Origin: Lysobacterales bacterium
GTDB lineage: Bacteria > Pseudomonadota > Gammaproteobacteria > Xanthomonadales > Xanthomonadaceae
DNA length: 64,000 nucleotides
Assembly (NCBI GenBank): GCA_016718605.1
Contig: JADKCY010000002.1
Location: 930,001 to 994,000 of the forward strand
Direction of reading: 5' to 3'
The notes beneath the pieces were generated by a model. That model was not told the origin of the DNA. It saw only the letters and a program-made list of their open reading frames with translations, and searched no databases. The position numbers were made by a program, and so were the translations under genes. Positions within the stretch are counted from its first letter, which is position 1, and the number at the start of each line of letters is the position of its first letter. Below, piece by piece: positions 26,870 to 35,772 of the stretch.

Positions 26870-28252
26870 ATGGCTGTCAGTGTCTTCGATCTATTCAAGG
26901 TCGGAATTGGTCCGTCTTCCTCACACACGGTCGGCCCGATGCGTGCCGCGGCGCGTTTTGTCCGTCGGCGTCTGGCGGAGGAGGGATTGTTGTCGCAGAC
27001 CTTTCGTGTTCGCGCCGAGGTATTCGGCTCACTGGCACTAACCGGCCGTGGCCATGGCACCGACAAGGCACTGCTATTGGGTTTGGAAGGTCATGAGCCA
27101 CACTTGATTGACCCCGACACCATTCCCGATACGCTGGAACGCATTCGCGGTAGTCAGCAGATTCGTCTGCTCGGCATGCACGAGATCCGTTTCAACGAGA
27201 AGTCGGATCTCCTCATGAACAAACGCCAGAAGCTGCCCTTCCACACCAATGGCATGCGCTTTATGGCCTACAACGCGCACGCTGACATCATCGCCACACG
27301 TGACTATTACTCCGTTGGTGGCGGTTTTGTGGTCAATCAGGACGAGGCGGCGGAAGATCGGATCGTCGCCGACACCACCGCCCTGCCCTACCCGTTCAAC
27401 AGCGGCGAACAACTCCTGCAGCAGTGCCACACCCATTCGCTAAGCATCGCGCAACTGATGTTCGCCAATGAACGCGTCTGGCGCAGTGAATCGGAAATCC
27501 GCGAGCAGTTGTTGGCCCTCTGGGACGTCATGCAGGCCTGTGTGCGACGCGGCACACGCGAGGAAGGTGTTCTGCCCGGCGGATTGCGGGTTGGGCGTCG
27601 CGCGCCACGTTTGCAACAGGAACTGTCCTCACGACCGGAGGCGGGAATGCGTGATCCGCTGACCATCCTCGACTGGGTCAATCTGTATGCCTTGGCGGTC
27701 AACGAAGAAAATGCCGCGGGAGGCCGCGTCGTTACTGCGCCAACCAATGGCGCCGCCGGCATTATTCCGTCGGTACTGCATTACTACGACCGCTTCTGCC
27801 CCGGCGCGAACGCACAGGGCATCATTGATTTCCTGTTGACCGCAGCTGCCATTGGCATCCTTTACAAAGAAAATGCCTCGATTTCGGGTGCAGAAGTTGG
27901 CTGCCAAGGCGAAGTCGGCGTCGCTTGCTCCATGGCAGCGGCCGGATTGACTGCAGCGCTCGGCGGCAGCTGCAGCCAGGTCGAAAACGCCGCGGAAATT
28001 GGCATGGAACACAATCTTGGCCTGACCTGTGACCCGATCGGCGGTTTGGTGCAGATTCCCTGCATAGAGCGCAATGCCATGGGCGCAGTAAAAGCCATCA
28101 ATGCTAGCCGCATGGCCTTCCGCGGCGACGGCCAGCACAAGGTCAGTCTCGACAAGGTCATCAAGACCATGCGCGACACCGGTCGCGACATGCAGGACAA
28201 GTACAAAGAAACCTCGCGTGGTGGTTTGGCAGTGAACGTGGTGGAGTGCTGA
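26870..28252 (+). CDS. sdaA: L-serine ammonia-lyase
   Basis: The protein has 460 residues from the ATG at 26870 (454 in E. coli SdaA); an in-frame extension to 26828 is not family sequence. FDLFKVGIGPSSSHTVGPM opens the beta domain. The alpha domain has GCQGEVGVACSMAAAGL and LTCDPIGGLVQIPCIER, which carry the three cysteines that bind the oxygen-sensitive 4Fe-4S cluster. The enzyme converts L-serine to pyruvate and ammonia. It is a single-gene unit here, followed by a decayed region. Confidence 0.97.
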   Translation: MAVSVFDLFKVGIGPSSSHTVGPMRAAARFVRRRLAEEGLLSQTFRVRAEVFGSLALTGRGHGTDKALLLGLEGHEPHLIDPDTIPDTLERIRGSQQIRLLGMHEIRFNEKSDLLMNKRQKLPFHTNGMRFMAYNAHADIIATRDYYSVGGGFVVNQDEAAEDRIVADTTALPYPFNSGEQLLQQCHTHSLSIAQLMFANERVWRSESEIREQLLALWDVMQACVRRGTREEGVLPGGLRVGRRAPRLQQELSSRPEAGMRDPLTILDWVNLYALAVNEENAAGGRVVTAPTNGAAGIIPSVLHYYDRFCPGANAQGIIDFLLTAAAIGILYKENASISGAEVGCQGEVGVACSMAAAGLTAALGGSCSQVENAAEIGMEHNLGLTCDPIGGLVQIPCIERNAMGAVKAINASRMAFRGDGQHKVSLDKVIKTMRDTGRDMQDKYKETSRGGLAVNVVEC

Positions 28253-28324
28253 ACGGCAGAGCGGCGAACCCACCGATTTCATTGGCAACCACTTCCGACA
28301 TCAAGTTGTCTGATTTGGCTCACA

Positions 28325-29242
28325 GTGCTAGTTCCCGCTCACCTGACCCTCACGCTTGTGGGGAAAGTCGGCGCGGGTTCCACCGACACCATCAGGGAAG
28401 ATGGTTTGTCGTGCGCACCAAGCCCAAGCGACGCGTCCGTCCATCCACCACCCGTTTGCCGGACAGTTCATGCACCTTTTCAGGGGATTCCATGTGTTTT
28501 GCCAATGCTTCCATCCTCACTTTTCTCGCCGCCTTCAATCTGGCTATGCGGACCCATCCGGCCGAGCGTCGAGTTGGCCCTGGCCTGTATGAGATCGAAA
28601 AGATCAAACGATCGTTACTGTCACCCTGCCAAGCGATGTGAGCTTCGTCTTCAGTACCTGCAGAGCGACTGCAGTCGGTGGCAAAGTGAAATGAAACTTA
28701 GGCACCTTGGCGAATGGTGGTAGCCAGTCCTGCCGCTTGACGGTTTCGCTGAACAGCTCGGTCTGTTTGACCGAGAATGCGACCGCAACGATTGACGCGA
28801 CACAAGGTGATCCCGTCGCAGGCAACAACACCACCAGTGCGGCCTCCTATAGCGGCAATTTGATCGCCGATCCAAGTTTTGAAGACGGCACGCCAAACGG
28901 ATTCTGGACAGAAAGCTCGACCAACTTTGGATCACCGTTGTGCGACTCAGCATGCGGTAATGGCGGGGTACCGCGCGACGCCCCTCCCCGACCTCGACCT
29001 TTCTCGACAGCAATGCGCACGCGATCCTGTTTCAGTCCACATCCGGGACTACGGGCACTGTATCCAACTTCATGGTTAACGATGTCAGCCTGTCGTCCGC
29101 ACCCACCTGCGTGGCAGGCAACACACTCCCCGACCCCGTCCCGCAACCATCGGTGATCCGGGCCAGTAACTCCAAGTCACTGGCATTGATGGCGGTGTTG
29201 CTGTCGCTGGTGGGCTTTGCGCCAATGTGTCGCCGTCGCTGA
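28325..29242 (+). pseudogene. Decayed surface-protein gene (InlB-like, DUF11 and C-terminal anchor remnants)
   Basis: No full frame survives, but successive pieces match one kind of surface protein. Near 28340-28400 LTLTLVGKVGAGST resembles a divergent InlB B-repeat start. From 28596 a frame reads TIVTVTLPSDVSFVFSTC, reaches an in-frame TGA at 28692 where Trp is expected, and goes on NLGTLANGGSQSC to DPVAGNNTTSA, a DUF11 module end. LIADPSFEDGTPNGFWTE and FGSPLCDSACGNGG follow. The frame is then lost near 28960-29000. Another frame from 29003 ends with a hydrophobic segment and MCRRR before TGA at 29240, like a CTERM sorting signal. At least one nonsense change and one frameshift or deletion are needed to explain it. 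Confidence 0.7.
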
Positions 29243-29270
29243 TTTTTCGCGGTGGGTCTCAGTTTGAGAT

Positions 29271-29310
29271 ACCCCAACGCTCGCAGTGATGCGGGCGTTG
29301 GGGTTTGTGC
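29271..29310 (+). terminator. Rho-independent terminator after the relic gene
   Basis: A 10-bp stem (accccaacgc at 29271-29280 with gcgttggggt at 29295-29304) is followed by ttgt. It lies just after the end of the decayed gene, which supports a former transcription unit there. Confidence 0.65.
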
Positions 29311-29403
29311 TATCAGCGGTCAGAAGCAAGCGAACTCACCGCCTCGCGAACAGCGCCGGTTGATGTGGCTTGCGTAGCTCGCCACCCCGATGGACCCGAC
29401 GCA

Positions 29404-29438
29404 AACAACAACAGCCGCTCAAGGCGGCCGTTGTCATG
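29404..29438 (-). terminator. Probable terminator after gltA
   Basis: On the minus strand GACAACGGCCGCC pairs imperfectly with GGCGGCTGTTGTT-like sequence around a short loop and ends in GTTGTTTG. It lies just after the gltA stop. Confidence 0.6.
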
Positions 29439-29454
29439 TCACGCAAACCGCGAA

Positions 29455-30750
29455 TCAGCGTGCGCTGATCGGCACGTAGTCACGCGGAGTTGCCCCCGTG
29501 TAGATCTGGCGCGGCCGACCGATCTTGGCTTCCGGATCAGCTTGCTGCTCCAGCCAGTGGCTGACCCATCCTGCGGTGCGGGCGATCGCGAACATCACGG
29601 TGAACATTTCCGTGGGCAAGCCCAACGCCTTGTAGATCAGCCCGGAGTAGAAGTCGACGTTGGGATACAACTTGCGGGAGACGAAATAGTCGTCCTTCAG
29701 CGCCGCCTCTTCCAAGCGCATGGCCACTTCAAGCAGCGGATCGTTGACGCCCAGATCCGTGAGGACCTTGTGGGTCATCTCGCGGATGATGGAGGCGCGC
29801 GGATCGTAGTTTTTGTAGACCCGATGACCAAAGCCCATCAAACGAAAACCCGAATTCTTGTCCTTGGCTTTTTCCACCGCCTTGCCAACCTGATCCGGCG
29901 TACCGATCTCACCCAGCATTTTCAATACGGCCTCATTTGCACCGCCATGCGCCGGACCCCACAAAGCCGCGATGCCAGCAGCCACCGCCGCATAGGGATT
30001 GGCACCGGTGGAGCCCACCAGACGTACGGTGGAGGTCGATGCATTCTGCTCATGATCCGCGTGCAGAATAAACAGCAGATCCAGCGCCTTGGCGGCCACG
30101 GGCGGCAAGTTCAACGGGCCGGAGGGCACCTCGAACATCATGTGCAGGAAGCGGGTGACAAATTCCAGATTGTTGCGCGGATAGCGCACCGGCCAACCGA
30201 TGGAATAGCGGTAGCACGCGGCGGCAATGGTCGGCACCTTGGCAATCAGACGAACCGCTGCCATGCGGCGCTGCTCCGGATCTTCCATGTCAAGACCTTC
30301 GTGATAGAAGGCTGCCAGTGACCCCACCATGCCGCACAGCATCGCCATGGGATGTGCGTCATGACGGAACCCACCCAGGAAGTTCTTGAATGCTTCGTGC
30401 ATCATCGTGTGATGCGTCACTTCATGCTCGAATCCGGCAAATTGCTGGGCATCCGGCAACTCACCGTTCATCAACAGATAGGCCACCTCCAGAAAACTGG
30501 AGCCCTTGGCCAACTGCTGAATCGGATAGCCGCGATACAGCAGTACGCCTTCATCGCCATCAATATACGTAATTGCACTGCGGCAACTCGCGGTCGCCAC
30601 AAAACCCTGATCGTAGGTGAAATAGCCGGTTTCCTTCGGCAACTTGCCGATGTCCACGCAGGCTGCTCCCATCGTGCCGCGCAGGATCGGCAGCTCGGCC
30701 GACTTGCCTGCAATAGAATCGGTGATCACCACGCTTTTGGTGTCGCTCAC
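29455..30750 (-). CDS. gltA: Citrate synthase, type II hexameric
   Basis: The 431-residue protein catalyses condensation of acetyl-CoA and oxaloacetate, the entry step of the TCA cycle. The catalytic residues are in place: His near 267 in GPAHGGANEAV, His near 307 in GFGHRVYKNYDPR, and Asp near 364 in VDFYSGL. The N-terminal domain typical of Gram-negative NADH-regulated enzymes is present (VDIGKLPKETGYFTYDQGF). It is transcribed alone, downstream of rpmE2 but beyond that gene's terminator. Confidence 0.98.
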   Translation of the reverse strand: MSDTKSVVITDSIAGKSAELPILRGTMGAACVDIGKLPKETGYFTYDQGFVATASCRSAITYIDGDEGVLLYRGYPIQQLAKGSSFLEVAYLLMNGELPDAQQFAGFEHEVTHHTMMHEAFKNFLGGFRHDAHPMAMLCGMVGSLAAFYHEGLDMEDPEQRRMAAVRLIAKVPTIAAACYRYSIGWPVRYPRNNLEFVTRFLHMMFEVPSGPLNLPPVAAKALDLLFILHADHEQNASTSTVRLVGSTGANPYAAVAAGIAALWGPAHGGANEAVLKMLGEIGTPDQVGKAVEKAKDKNSGFRLMGFGHRVYKNYDPRASIIREMTHKVLTDLGVNDPLLEVAMRLEEAALKDDYFVSRKLYPNVDFYSGLIYKALGLPTEMFTVMFAIARTAGWVSHWLEQQADPEAKIGRPRQIYTGATPRDYVPISAR

Positions 30751-30913
30751 GACTTCACTCCTCCTGGCTGGACGCTACTTCCCGACTCCAATTTCGATCG
30801 TGCTACGCGCACCGGAATGAGTCGAACGGGCTGCGGAGTATGCCATGCGGACGTTGAGGATTCCGTCCAACTTTGGTGATATTGGCTGCACCGCAGCACA
30901 TTAGAAACCACCG

Positions 30914-30950
30914 AAACAAAAAGGCTTGGCGCTGTACACGCCAAGCCTTT
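30914..30950 (-). terminator. Rho-independent terminator after rpmE2
   Basis: On the minus strand AAAGGCTTGGCG pairs with CGCCAAGCCTTT (12 bp) and is followed by TTGTTTCGG. The hairpin lies 29 bases after the rpmE2 stop. Confidence 0.88.
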
Positions 30951-30978
30951 GACTGCAACGCAGCAGAGAGTGCGAAAC

Positions 30979-31224
30979 TTACTTCTGCGCGTACCGACGG
31001 CGGAATTTGTCGACGCGACCTGCCGTGTCAACAATCTTGTGCTTTCCGGTGTAGAACGGGTGCGAGTTGGAAGAAATTTCCACTTTGATCAAGGGATATT
31101 CCTGACCGTCTTCCCACTTGATGGTTTCCTTGCTGCCCAGCGTTGAGCGGGTCAGGAAGGAAAAGTCGCAGGACACGTCCTGGAAAACGACGGGGCGGTA
31201 CTTCGGATGGATGTCGGCTTTCAT
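30979..31224 (-). CDS. rpmE2: 50S ribosomal protein L31, type B
   Basis: From the ATG at 31224 the protein has 81 residues; an upstream extension to 31491 is not family sequence. MKADIHPKYRPVVF and SSNSHPFYTGKHKIVD are type B L31 motifs. The zinc-binding cysteines of type A L31 are missing; only a single Cys is present. In many bacteria this zinc-free form is switched on by zinc starvation under Zur. Here it may be the only L31, which the window cannot settle. Confidence 0.95.
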   Translation of the reverse strand: MKADIHPKYRPVVFQDVSCDFSFLTRSTLGSKETIKWEDGQEYPLIKVEISSNSHPFYTGKHKIVDTAGRVDKFRRRYAQK

Positions 31225-31303
31225 GGATTCTGTCCGGTGTTTTGGCGACGGAAAAGAGCGGCATGATACTTTTTCAACTCCCGTCGCGCAAGTTGAGTGC
31301 TCC

Positions 31304-34300
31304 ATGACCTTCAAGAGTCCACCGCTCGGACCAACCATTTTGTGGATCTTGATGCTGCTGTGCCCGGTCTTGCAGGCAGCGGAAGTCGACCGCCTGCAGA
31401 CCCTGTTGGACGATGCCAGCGACATCCTTGAGCCGCAACGTAGCGAACTGCAGAACCAACTGCAGAGCATCCCGGATCTGCAACGCGCCACCTCGGAGGC
31501 GACTCAGGAGACGGCACGGTTGCGCGATCTTGCCGCCCAAGCCGGACGCGAATCCCGCCGGATGGAATCCGCGCTGGCCGTCGACAGCAATGAGGCATTG
31601 CAACGTTGGCAGCAATCGCTGGACACCGATGCGCCAATCGAGGCCTTGGAGCTGCGTCTGCAGCAACTTCAAGTGGACGCAGAAAAAGCCCGCCAATCCC
31701 TGCAGCAAGTCACCAGCGAACGCGCCACCCTTCTCCAGAAACCGGGCACGCGCACGCTGGGCGCATTGCAACTGGATATTGCGACGTTGGAACAGCGCGT
31801 TGCAGATGCGCGCAGGAATACGCGTGCTGATCTGCCCAGTCGGATTCAGTTGGCCGTCTGGCAGGCGCAATCGGAAAGCCGGCGCGCCGAACTTGAACGA
31901 CTGAGCACGGAACTTGACACCGCCGGCGCGCGGCGCGCGTTGCTCGACCTTCGCCAGCGCAGCCTTCGCCGTCAGATCGATGACGCAGAGAAGCAAACTA
32001 CCTTGCTGCAAGACCTGCTCGCGCGCCGTCATGCAGAGGCCATGGCTGGGATTCAGAAGCAAATCGCTCAGGAAGCGGAGACGCTTAAGGATGGACCGGA
32101 GGCCCTGACCGATTTCGCAAAAATGAACATCGATCTGGCAACCGAACTGGGCACAAGGGTGAAGCAGACCGCTGCGGTGCGACGTCAATTTGCCGATGTA
32201 GTGGGTCTGCAAGAGCGTCTTCGTCGTGCGCTGGAGGACACCGAGTCTCGCCTGGCCTTGGGTGACCTCAGCGAAGCGGTCGGTGCGGTACTGATTCGCG
32301 AACGACGTGAATTGCCGAACACGGACCGACTGCAAGCCGAAATTCTGAGCGTGCAAAAGTCCGCGACCGAGGCCCGTCTGCGCCAGTTCGACCTTAATGA
32401 CGCGTACAACGGCCTTGCCAGTTCACAGGAGACGTTGCAGAAGGCCCTGACCGAAGCGCCAGTGGGCATCCAAGCCACCGAAAAAACGACTGAGTCATTG
32501 ATGACAACGCGTCGCGACTTGTTGCGACGCTTGGAAGACACTGTCGAAAATCAACTGGACCAACTCGATGCACTGCAAACGGCACTTACCGAGGCCACGT
32601 CGACGGGATTGAGCCTGCAATCCCTGTTGAGCCAGCAACTGTTCTGGATTCCCAGCCATCGACCCGCCGGGATCGCCTGGTTCGGGGATTTGCTGCCCGG
32701 CCTGGCACGCGACCTCAGCCCCGCGCTATGGGCGCGCGCCGCGCAAAACCTGATCGACAGCGCAGCCGCACGACCGACAACCTCCAGTCTTTGGCTGACC
32801 ATCGCCGCCATCATCGTCATGCTCGCCAGCCGAGCCAAAAGGCAGTCATTGGCGATTCTGGGGGCACGCAGCGAGCTTTTGGACTATCAGTTCCTGCCGA
32901 CACTCAAGGCTTGGCTGTGGAGTGTGGTCGGCGCCGCTCCTTGGCCTTTCCTGATCTGGGCAATAGCGAATTCGCTGCGCCATAGTGCCGAGCCCGGAAA
33001 GTTCACACACTCCTTGGGCGTTGCTGGTCAAGACGTCGCCGTGGGCGCCTACGCACTCGCCTTTCTGGGGGAGCTGCTGCACAAAGGCGGTATGGCGGAA
33101 GTGATCTTTCGTTGGTCCGCTCGCCGTATCAAGGCACTCAGATCAGTGTTGCCGATCGGATGGTTTTTGCTGCTCCCACTGCAATTGCTGGCGACACTCA
33201 GTTTCGCCCGTGGTGATGTCACCAGCATGGATACGGCCGGTCGACTATGGGTGATGCTTGCAGTCACAACGCTCATGGTATCCATCATCTGGTTGCTTGC
33301 ACCAGGACGCATTTCCGCCAACGCGTCACCCCACTCGAGCCGCGCCCGCACGCAGGTTCTGGCGCGCTTTCTGGCCGTTGCGCTGACGATTTCGGTGGTG
33401 ATGCTCGCCTTACGCGGCTATGTTTTCAGCGCCAATCTGCTTCTCGACAGTCTTGCTGAATCGCTGATATGGCTTCTGTTGGTCAGTCAGTCGCATGCGC
33501 TCCTTGGACGCTGGCTGCTGATAGGTGAGCGCCGCTTGGCACAGCGCGAAGTCAATCGCCTACGTGAAGCACAACATGAGCAGCATGATCAATCCGGTGA
33601 AGCCGTGCCTGAGCTCAGTCCGGATGCCGTGGATATACGTCATATCAATACGCAGACACAGCGCCTGTTGCGTGCCGTGTCAGTATCCCTGCTGATCTTT
33701 GGATTGCTGTGGGTTTGGTCGGATGTTTTACCTGCACTGCAGAAACTCGACGAAATTCAGCTCTGGCGCTTCAGTGATGTGGGCGAGGACGGCAGCAAAC
33801 TGCTGGGGTTCGTCACCCTCAAGGGCCTGCTGCTCGGGATTGCCACCCTGACCCTGACCAGCATCGCCGCGCGAAATTTGCCCGGCCTGCTAGAAATTGG
33901 CCTGCTCTCGCGAATGAACATTGATGCCGCGTCGCGCTACGCCATCAGCAGCCTGTCGCGCTACGCCATTGTGATTTCCGGGGTGATCCTCGGCCTGTCC
34001 TGGTTAGGCATGCGCTGGTCGCAGTTGCAATGGATGGCTGCCGCCCTGACGGTCGGTTTGGGATTCGGCCTGCAGGAGATCTTCGCCAACTTTGTTTCCG
34101 GCATCATCCTGCTCTTTGAGCGCCCGTTCCGGGTGGGTGATGTCATCACGATCGGGGAGTTCTCCGGAACGGTGACACGAATACGCACTCGTGCAACCAC
34201 CTTGCTGGATTTCGACAACAAGGAGATCGTGGTCCCCAACAAGGCGTTCATCACTGATCGTCTGACCAACTGGACACTCAGCGATACCACCACCCGGGTG

Positions 34301-34636
34301 ATCGTTAAAGTGGGCGTTGCCTATGGCAGCCCGGTGGAGCGCGTCCATCAAGTCCTCAAACAGGCCGCCGACGAGTGTCCCTGGGTATTGGCGCAACCGC
34401 CCGCGCGCAGCTGGTTCATGGCATTGGGTGCCAGCGCGCTGGATTTTGAGCTTCGGGTTTTTGTCGCCACGCTGGACCAACGCTTCCTCACCATGGACTT
34501 TTTGAATGCCCGCATTACCCAATTGATGGCCGAGGCAACCATTGAAATCGCGTTCCCGCAAGTGGATGTCCACCTTCGAGCCGCATCATTGCCGGTTCCA
34601 CCCGCCACGTCGGATCGGATTACCACCGCTACCTGA
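31304..34636 (+). CDS. Large MscS-family mechanosensitive channel (MscK/MscM type)
   Basis: From the ATG at 31304 the protein has 1110 residues, close to MscK (about 1120) and MscM (1107). A signal peptide (about 1-26) precedes a long periplasmic coiled-coil region (about 30-480, rich in Gln, Arg and Leu). Some eleven membrane segments follow (about 530-930). The C-terminus is the MscS core: pore helix sequence AALTVGLGFGLQEIFANFVSGIILLFERPFRVGDVI, then the beta domain with VVPNKAFITDRLTNW. Such channels open under hypo-osmotic stress and release solutes. Assignment between MscK and MscM is not possible by eye. Confidence 0.92.
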   Translation: MTFKSPPLGPTILWILMLLCPVLQAAEVDRLQTLLDDASDILEPQRSELQNQLQSIPDLQRATSEATQETARLRDLAAQAGRESRRMESALAVDSNEALQRWQQSLDTDAPIEALELRLQQLQVDAEKARQSLQQVTSERATLLQKPGTRTLGALQLDIATLEQRVADARRNTRADLPSRIQLAVWQAQSESRRAELERLSTELDTAGARRALLDLRQRSLRRQIDDAEKQTTLLQDLLARRHAEAMAGIQKQIAQEAETLKDGPEALTDFAKMNIDLATELGTRVKQTAAVRRQFADVVGLQERLRRALEDTESRLALGDLSEAVGAVLIRERRELPNTDRLQAEILSVQKSATEARLRQFDLNDAYNGLASSQETLQKALTEAPVGIQATEKTTESLMTTRRDLLRRLEDTVENQLDQLDALQTALTEATSTGLSLQSLLSQQLFWIPSHRPAGIAWFGDLLPGLARDLSPALWARAAQNLIDSAAARPTTSSLWLTIAAIIVMLASRAKRQSLAILGARSELLDYQFLPTLKAWLWSVVGAAPWPFLIWAIANSLRHSAEPGKFTHSLGVAGQDVAVGAYALAFLGELLHKGGMAEVIFRWSARRIKALRSVLPIGWFLLLPLQLLATLSFARGDVTSMDTAGRLWVMLAVTTLMVSIIWLLAPGRISANASPHSSRARTQVLARFLAVALTISVVMLALRGYVFSANLLLDSLAESLIWLLLVSQSHALLGRWLLIGERRLAQREVNRLREAQHEQHDQSGEAVPELSPDAVDIRHINTQTQRLLRAVSVSLLIFGLLWVWSDVLPALQKLDEIQLWRFSDVGEDGSKLLGFVTLKGLLLGIATLTLTSIAARNLPGLLEIGLLSRMNIDAASRYAISSLSRYAIVISGVILGLSWLGMRWSQLQWMAAALTVGLGFGLQEIFANFVSGIILLFERPFRVGDVITIGEFSGTVTRIRTRATTLLDFDNKEIVVPNKAFITDRLTNWTLSDTTTRVIVKVGVAYGSPVERVHQVLKQAADECPWVLAQPPARSWFMALGASALDFELRVFVATLDQRFLTMDFLNARITQLMAEATIEIAFPQVDVHLRAASLPVPPATSDRITTAT

Positions 34637-34669
34637 CGAATCGCGGCCGCGAGTGCCGGAGGTGAATCA

Positions 34670-35599
34670 TCAAGCCACGCCCAAAGCCCTCCGCAGCAGG
34701 GCGTGGAAGCTGACCTCGTCAATGCGTTCGGCAATCCGCACGTTGGCGGGACGAGTGTCGCGGTGCTGCCAATCCACCCGCGTGGCACCGCGATACAGTG
34801 CTCCGGCAAGCTCCACATCGACGCGAAAATTCCCCGCCCAACGCACGGATTCCGGCGCCAGAACGGCAGCCATCGCCAAGGCATCAGCGCTATGGAAGTC
34901 CTCGCCATGCAGGCCACGAATGAATGCGCGTGTCTGCAGCGAAATGGCGTCATAAAAGCGCGCCACGGGGTCGCCCTGTCCCAACCAATCGTCGAACAGG
35001 GAACGCGAAACCGGATGGGCAAGGGTGGCTTCCCAGTCGACCAACTCAAGCTGCGGCCATTCGCTGAAAATCACCTGTGCCGCTTCGGGGTCGAATGCCA
35101 CATTGAACTCGGCCGACGGCGTGATGTTGCCACGCGCATTGACCGCTGCCCCCATGATCAACAAGCGCTTAATGCGTTTGGGTAGATTTGGATCTAGCCG
35201 CAATGCGAGAGCCAGATTGGTCAATGGCCCGAGCATGACCAGTGTCAATTCGCCTGCGTATTCGTGGCTCAGACGCAAGATCGCCAAAGCCGCATGCTCG
35301 GCGCTTGGCTGTCGCGTCGAAGGTGTATAGCCCGTGTCGCCGAAGCCATCGTGACCGTGCACATAGGCGGCATCAATCGCAGGTTGAACCAGCGGGTGCG
35401 CGCAACCGGCGAATACCGGCACATCCTGGTCCACCACGTCCAGTAGCTTCAGGGCGTTCGCAACGGTGTGCTGCAAACCCACATTCCCCGCCGCAATACT
35501 CAGCCCGATGACGCGTGCGTTAGGTGCCCGCAAAGCCATCAGCAAGGCCAACGCATCATCGACGCCGGGATCGGTATCAATCAACAACGTGTGTTCCAT
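34670..35599 (-). CDS. Nucleoside hydrolase, inosine-uridine family
   Basis: The 309-residue protein starts with the family fingerprint LLIDTDPGVDDALAL, whose Asp cluster binds Ca2+ and the ribose. Length is typical of IunH/RihA-type enzymes, and VMLGPLTNLALALR is a second conserved segment. It splits ribonucleosides into base and ribose for salvage. Base preference cannot be read. GGAGGCG precedes the ATG. It is downstream of recG on the same strand with a 173-base gap that shows nothing recognisable. Confidence 0.93.
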   Translation of the reverse strand: MEHTLLIDTDPGVDDALALLMALRAPNARVIGLSIAAGNVGLQHTVANALKLLDVVDQDVPVFAGCAHPLVQPAIDAAYVHGHDGFGDTGYTPSTRQPSAEHAALAILRLSHEYAGELTLVMLGPLTNLALALRLDPNLPKRIKRLLIMGAAVNARGNITPSAEFNVAFDPEAAQVIFSEWPQLELVDWEATLAHPVSRSLFDDWLGQGDPVARFYDAISLQTRAFIRGLHGEDFHSADALAMAAVLAPESVRWAGNFRVDVELAGALYRGATRVDWQHRDTRPANVRIAERIDEVSFHALLRRALGVA

Positions 35600-35772
35600 G
35601 GGTAGACGCCTCCGGCGTCAATTGGCAGCGTGGGACCATGCGCGCACTCCTTGCGCCGCGCTCAGCCCGCACCGGGACTCCGCCAGACACCCTGTCTGCG
35701 GACCGTAGAGGATCGCGGTGATCGCACGAAATGGCAAATGCCGAGAATCCGAGGTTACCCGCTGGCTATCCG

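Noticed and set aside
31274..32356. Minus-strand frame of 360 residues opposite the channel gene
   Set aside because: It mirrors the Gln/Leu-rich coiled-coil part of the MscS-family protein and has no own features.
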